Assembly (NCBI RefSeq): GCF_002951835.1 | Contig: NZ_CP019448.1 | Coordinates: 2,294,001-2,358,000 of the forward strand | Source: Simonsiella muelleri ATCC 29453 | GTDB lineage: Bacteria; Pseudomonadota; Gammaproteobacteria; Burkholderiales; Neisseriaceae | DNA: 64,000 nt | Reading direction: 5' to 3' | Shown: in pieces, positions 60,204 through 64,000 of the stretch | Position numbering within the stretch: the stretch's first letter is position 1 | How the letters are laid out: each line of letters opens with the position of its first letter | Notes under the pieces: generated by a model | The model's input: only the letters and a program-made list of their open reading frames with translations | What the model was told of the DNA's origin: nothing | Database searches by the model: none | Translations under genes and position numbers: made by a program

Positions 60204-60824
60204 ATGGCACGTTATCTTGGCCCAAAATGTAAATTGGCTCGCCGCGAAGGCACGGATTTATATCTGAAAAGCGCACGTCGCTCTTTAGAATCTAAATGTA
60301 AAATGGAATCTGCTCCTGGTCAGCATGGTGCGAAGAAATCTCGCTTATCTGATTATGGTTTGCAGTTGCGTGAAAAACAAAAAATTCGCCGTATCTATGG
60401 TGTGTTGGAACGTCAATTCCGCCGCTATTTTGCTGAAGCAGACCGCCGTAAAGGTTCTACTGGTGAATTGTTATTGCAATTATTAGAATCACGTTTGGAT
60501 AATGTGGTTTATCGTATGGGTTTTGCTTCCACTCGTGCAGAAGCTCGCCAATTGGTTTCACATAAAGCTTTGACTGTAAATGGTCAAGTAGTGAACATTC
60601 CTTCTTTCCAAGTGAAGGCAGGCGATGTAGTTGCAGTACGCGAAAAAGCAAAAAAACAAGTACGTATCCAAGAAGCTTTGGGTTTGGCTGCACAAATTGG
60701 TATGCCAAGTTGGGTTTCTGTTGATGCAAACAAAATGGAAGGTACGTTTAAAAACGTACCTGACCGCGCTGAATTGTACAGTGATATTAATGAACAGCTG
60801 GTGGTAGAGTTCTACTCTAAATAA
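60204..60824 (+). CDS. rpsD: 30S ribosomal protein S4
   Basis: 206 residues; early assembly protein and, in E. coli, repressor of this operon. RYLGPKCKLARREGTDLYLK start, S4 RNA-binding domain LDNVVYRMGFASTRAEARQL then VSHKALTVNGQ. No N-terminal zinc cysteine set. TAAGGAG lies eight bases upstream. Confidence 0.97.
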   Translation: MARYLGPKCKLARREGTDLYLKSARRSLESKCKMESAPGQHGAKKSRLSDYGLQLREKQKIRRIYGVLERQFRRYFAEADRRKGSTGELLLQLLESRLDNVVYRMGFASTRAEARQLVSHKALTVNGQVVNIPSFQVKAGDVVAVREKAKKQVRIQEALGLAAQIGMPSWVSVDANKMEGTFKNVPDRAELYSDINEQLVVEFYSK

Positions 60825-60850
60825 TGCCTAGCACAGTGAGGGACAGTTAA

Positions 60851-61834
60851 ATGCAAAATAGCACAACCGAATTTTTGAAACCTCGTCAAATTGATGTGGA
60901 TACTCTGTCCGCTACTCGCGCTAAAGTTTCTATGCAACCTTTTGAGCGTGGGTTCGGGCATACATTGGGAAATGCTTTGCGTCGTATCTTACTGTCATCC
61001 ATGAATGGCTTTGCGCCTACTGAAGTGAGCATTGCAAACGTATTGCACGAATATTCAACTTTAGATGGTGTTCAGGAGGATGTGGTAGATATTCTCCTGA
61101 ATATTAAGGGTATTGTATTCAAACTGCATAACCGTACCGAAGTGACTGTTAGCTTAAAAAAATCAGGCGCAGGTGTGGTTCGAGCAGGTGATATTGAATT
61201 GTCTCATGATGTGGAAATCATCAATCCAGACCATGTATTATGTCATTTGGCTGAAAATGGCAACATTGAGATGGAAATTAAAGTAGAGCAAGGTCGTGGT
61301 TATCAATCTGTTTCAGGTCGCCGTCAAGGTAAAGAACAAAACAAGATTGGTGCAATCCAACTGGATGCGAGCTTTTCGCCCATTAGCCGTGTTAGTTTTG
61401 ATGTTGAGGCAGCTCGTGTGGAACAACGTACCGATTTGGACAGTCTGATTTTAGACATTGAAACCAATGGTGCAATCGACCCAGAAGAAGCGGTGCGTGC
61501 CGCAGCGCGTATTTTGATTGATCAAATGTCAATCTTTGCTGATTTGCAAGGTACGCCTGTTGAAGTTGAAGAAGAAAAAGCACCGCCAATTGATCCAGTA
61601 TTGCTGCGCCCTGTAGATGATTTAGAATTGACGGTTCGCTCAGCGAATTGTTTGAAGGCTGAAGATATTTACTACATTGGCGATTTGATTCAGCGTACTG
61701 AAACCGAGTTGTTAAAAACGCCAAATCTGGGTCGCAAATCTTTGAATGAAATCAAAGAAGTGCTTGCTTCTAAAGGGCTGACTTTAGGCTCAAAATTGGA
61801 AGCATGGCCACCCGCCGGTTTGGAAAAGCCGTAA
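60851..61834 (+). CDS. rpoA: RNA polymerase subunit alpha
   Basis: 327 residues: N-terminal assembly domain (FERGFGHTLGNALRRILLSS), acidic linker (PVEVEEEKAPPIDP) and C-terminal domain that binds UP elements and activators (VRSANCLKAEDIYYIGDLIQ; LKTPNLGRKSLNEIKEVLAS). GAGGGA lies eight bases before ATG. All three large polymerase subunits are in this window but in three separate operons. Confidence 0.97.
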   Translation: MQNSTTEFLKPRQIDVDTLSATRAKVSMQPFERGFGHTLGNALRRILLSSMNGFAPTEVSIANVLHEYSTLDGVQEDVVDILLNIKGIVFKLHNRTEVTVSLKKSGAGVVRAGDIELSHDVEIINPDHVLCHLAENGNIEMEIKVEQGRGYQSVSGRRQGKEQNKIGAIQLDASFSPISRVSFDVEAARVEQRTDLDSLILDIETNGAIDPEEAVRAAARILIDQMSIFADLQGTPVEVEEEKAPPIDPVLLRPVDDLELTVRSANCLKAEDIYYIGDLIQRTETELLKTPNLGRKSLNEIKEVLASKGLTLGSKLEAWPPAGLEKP

Positions 61835-61860
61835 GCTTTAAGATTAAAGGATAATGACAT

Positions 61861-62229
61861 ATGCGTCATCGTAATGGTAACCGTAAATTAAATCGCACCA
61901 GCAGTCATCGTTCTGCTATGTTGCGTAATATGGCTAACTCTTTATTAAGCCATGAAACCATTGTAACAACCTTGCCTAAAGCAAAAGAGTTACGTCGTGT
62001 GGTTGAACCCTTGATTACTTTGGGTAAAAAACCTTCTTTAGCTAACCGCCGTTTGGCATTTAACCGTACTCGCGACCGCGATGTAGTGGTAAAATTGTTT
62101 GACGATTTAGGTGTGCGTTTTGCTAGCCGTAATGGTGGCTATATTCGCATTCTAAAGTGCGGTTTCCGCAAAGGCGACAATGCTCCTTTGGCATTGGTTG
62201 AGTTGGTGGAGAAAAAAGACGCTGAATAA
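61861..62229 (+). CDS. rplQ: 50S ribosomal protein L17
   Basis: 122 residues: MRHRNGNRKLNRTSSHRSAM start and the LITLGKKPSLANRRLAF block. AAGGAT precedes ATG. Last gene of the alpha operon, followed by a strong terminator. Confidence 0.97.
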   Translation: MRHRNGNRKLNRTSSHRSAMLRNMANSLLSHETIVTTLPKAKELRRVVEPLITLGKKPSLANRRLAFNRTRDRDVVVKLFDDLGVRFASRNGGYIRILKCGFRKGDNAPLALVELVEKKDAE

Positions 62230-62242
62230 CCAGTGTTTTTAT

Positions 62243-62276
62243 AAAAGCCGAATGATAGTCTTATCATTCGGCTTTT
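62243..62276 (+). terminator. Intrinsic terminator of the alpha operon
   Basis: AAAAGCCGAATGATA (62243-62257) and TATCATTCGGCTTTT (62262-62276), perfect 15-bp stem, 4-base loop, followed by GTTT. Confidence 0.93.
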
Positions 62277-62368
62277 GTTTGCTATCTGAAATCTTTGCAA
62301 CGGTTTTAGTTATATATATTTTAATTTTTGGTTTTTGCTGAAAATAGGAGTTTTGCAAAGGTTTTAGA

Positions 62369-62824
62369 TTATCTAAAATGATTGAAATTGGGGATTGGAG
62401 AGCCATAGCAAATCAGATTATAAATATTTTCTGATACAGTATTGGGTATAACATTCATGCTTTCAACTGCGTAACTAGGTGGTGTTATACTATGGATATG
62501 GGTGCTACTTATAGGATATTGTGTTCCTGATAAGTCTGTATGTTTTGCATAGTAAAAAATTTGGTCTTTGCCTTGTATTAATTGGCTACCGCATGAAGCA
62601 GAAAAATATATACGATGTACATTGTAGTATTTAGAACTTCTGTTAAGTTTTTTGGGTTTTGCATGTAAGAAAGTAATCCATGCAGAATTATTAGAAGTGA
62701 TAACTCCCCATGCAACTACTCCTGGCTCTAAGAAAACTAAATGTTCGCCATAAGGGTAGGTTGGTTTATTTGCATATATATATGTTGAAAAGAAAAGAAG
62801 TGAGATAAGTAATAATTTTTTCAT
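62369..62824 (-). CDS. Secreted protein, hypothetical
   Basis: 151 residues with a Sec signal peptide MKKLLLISLLFFSTYIYANK (cleavage probably after YA). The mature part has two cysteines (SASCGSQL; LICYGSP) that could form a disulphide, and is Tyr/His/Ser-rich; family not recognised. AAGGAATTTTT precedes ATG. It is placed between rplQ and the XRE gene, i.e. in the break that separates rplQ from rplC, and its AT-rich composition differs from the ribosomal genes. Confidence 0.65.
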   Translation of the reverse strand: MKKLLLISLLFFSTYIYANKPTYPYGEHLVFLEPGVVAWGVITSNNSAWITFLHAKPKKLNRSSKYYNVHRIYFSASCGSQLIQGKDQIFYYAKHTDLSGTQYPISSTHIHSITPPSYAVESMNVIPNTVSENIYNLICYGSPIPNFNHFR

Positions 62825-63053
62825 AAAAATTCCTTATTAGATTTTAATGTTTAGAAAAATTTTGTTTGTGTTTAGGTAACTACCTACTAAAACTGGAATT
62901 TTTTGTTTCATAACTATTTCCTATTTGGTTGCAATTCTTGAATTATGATATGCTAATTAAATCTTTTTTAACAGAAACTAATAGTATCTAAACCAACACT
63001 TTAACTGTCTAAAATCGCACTTTCAGGCAGCCTGAAAATTACGGAGTAATAAA

Positions 63054-63416
63054 ATGGAAGTTCATGACAAAATTCGTGTTATGCGCGAAATCAATCAATG
63101 GTCGCAAGAAGAAATGGCTGAAAAATTGGCTATGTCTGCTAATGGCTATGCAAAAATTGAACGTGGGCAAAGTAGTTTGAGTATTGATAAATTAAAACAA
63201 ATTGCACAAATTTTTAATATTGATATGGTTGATTTATTGGCGAACCAAGATAAAACATTTTTCTTTTCCATTGGCGACCATACAAATAGCCATAATGTGA
63301 ATCAAGCGGATAAATTTCAAATGCTACTTGAAGCAAAAGATGAGTTATTGAAACAAAAAGACAATGAAATTGTTGCATTGAAAGAAATTATTGCTTTATT
63401 AAAAGAGAAACTGTGA
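63054..63416 (+). CDS. XRE-family HTH regulator with C-terminal coiled coil
   Basis: 120 residues. N-terminal Cro/C1 domain: IRVMREINQWSQEEMAEKLA then MSANGYAKIERGQSSLSIDK (~8-50). The last ~35 residues are a Lys/Glu/Leu coiled coil (LLEAKDELLKQKDNEIVALK) likely for oligomerisation. ACGGAG lies eight bases before ATG; DUS at 63022-63036. The target is unknown; a similar but distinct XRE gene lies at 48.5 kb. Confidence 0.85.
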   Translation: MEVHDKIRVMREINQWSQEEMAEKLAMSANGYAKIERGQSSLSIDKLKQIAQIFNIDMVDLLANQDKTFFFSIGDHTNSHNVNQADKFQMLLEAKDELLKQKDNEIVALKEIIALLKEKL

Positions 63417-63481
63417 AAATAATCTTCAAAGCAGCCTGAAACCAAAAAATCCACATTGGCATTTGAAATAAAAAGTTTTTC

Positions 63482-63600
63482 TTGAATTTTTTTTTGAAAA
63501 TGTGTTATAGTAGTGGACTTGGCATACGTGCCAAGTCTCTTTTTATGTCCACAAGATTACTCAATCGTAAGTAATCCCTTAAATTACAAGGAAATAATCA
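63482..63600 (+). promoter_or_regulatory. rplC promoter and 5'-terminal hairpin leader
   Basis: TTGAAT (63482-63487), 18 bases, TATAGT (63506-63511). The transcript would begin at or next to GACTTGGCA-TACG-TGCCAAGTC (63516-63537), a perfect 9-bp stem with a UACG tetraloop followed by TCTTTTT. It looks like a terminator placed at the very 5' end. AAGGAAA sets the rplC start. Confidence 0.65.
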
Positions 63601-64000
63601 TGACTTTAGGTCTGGTTGGACGCAAAGTTGGTATGACTCGTATCTTTACTGAGCAGGGTGAGTCTATCCCTGTAACGGTGTTGGAGATGTCTACTAATCG
63701 CGTTACCCAAGTAAAATCCAAAGAAACTGACGGTTATACTGCCGTTCAGGTAACCTTTGGTGAGAAAAAAGCGAATCGTGTTACGAAACCCGAAGCTGGT
63801 CATTTTGCGAAAGCAGGTGTGGAAGCTGGTCGTGGTTTGCATGAATTTGTTGTCTCTGAAGAAAAAGCCGCTGAATTGAAAGCTGGTAACGTTTTGACTG
63901 TTGAACTGTTCCAAGCAGGGCAATTGGTTGATGTTACTGGTACATCAAAAGGTAAAGGCTTCTCTGGTACGATTAAACGTCACAACTTTGGCGCACAACG
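63601..64000 (+). CDS. rplC: 50S ribosomal protein L3, N-terminal part
   Basis: The first 133 residues; runs off the window. MTLGLVGRKVGMTRIFTEQG start, GTSKGKGFSGTIKRHNFGAQ near the edge (the Gln that is methylated in many bacteria lies just beyond). In the usual order rplC follows rpsJ; here rpsJ is 15 kb upstream. The rest of the S10 operon (rplD onward) is expected beyond the edge. Confidence 0.97.

Overview
The window is chromosomal DNA of a member of the Neisseriaceae. The main evidence is about 35 copies of a 15-bp near-palindrome, TTCAGGC(A/T)GCCTGAA. It contains the 12-mers AGGCAGCCTGAA and AGGCTGCCTGAA, the DNA uptake sequence (DUS) dialects described for Kingella and for Simonsiella-type species. 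The AT-rich composition, HemO/HmbR-type haem genes and the tRNA-tuf-secE-nusG-rplKAJL-rpoBC gene order agree with this. Kingella, Simonsiella or Alysiella are the most likely genera; the species cannot be fixed from sequence alone.

Layout. 1-8.7 kb: end of thiB, a DUF3079 protein, a DnaA-box cluster that looks like a replication origin, gnd, a small bacteriocin-like locus with an RTX remnant, a double AAA+ ATPase, waaC, a lipoprotein, rsmD and a ferredoxin. 8.8-28.6 kb: tRNA-Tyr/Gly/Thr, tuf, tRNA-Trp, secE, nusG, rplKAJL, rpoB and rpoC. A 6.1-kb accessory island separates rpoB from rpoC. It holds an IS982-like element, a decayed second rpoB 3' end, duplicated lipoproteins, toxin-like fragments, an IS1 remnant and an RTX fragment. 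29-45 kb: a 748-residue RTX-like protein built of 21-residue repeats, a type I restriction-modification operon with an extra half-size specificity gene, hemO/hmbR, and a broken operon resembling an antibacterial type IV secretion effector (M91-like peptidase plus XVIPCD-like signal) with a lipoprotein immunity candidate. 45-53 kb: membrane and secreted proteins, a second tuf with rpsJ, tRNA-Met, ilvD and a MarR-regulated MFS exporter. 53-64 kb: rplN to rplQ (spc and alpha operons), then two small genes, then rplC.

The translation/transcription superoperon has been cut in several places. rpoB and rpoC are separated; rpsL-rpsG-fusA are absent between rpoC and tuf; rpsJ is separated from rplC; and the rplN-rplQ block precedes rplC. 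Each new operon start carries its own promoter and structured leader. Several accessory genes are frameshifted at short homopolymers, which could be decay, phase variation or assembly error.

The most interesting items are the rpoB/rpoC island with a divergent rpoB tail, the XVIPCD-type effector, the 21-residue-repeat protein, the structured RNA before rplN, the oriC candidate, and a foreign (N. mucosa-type) DUS inside hsdS.
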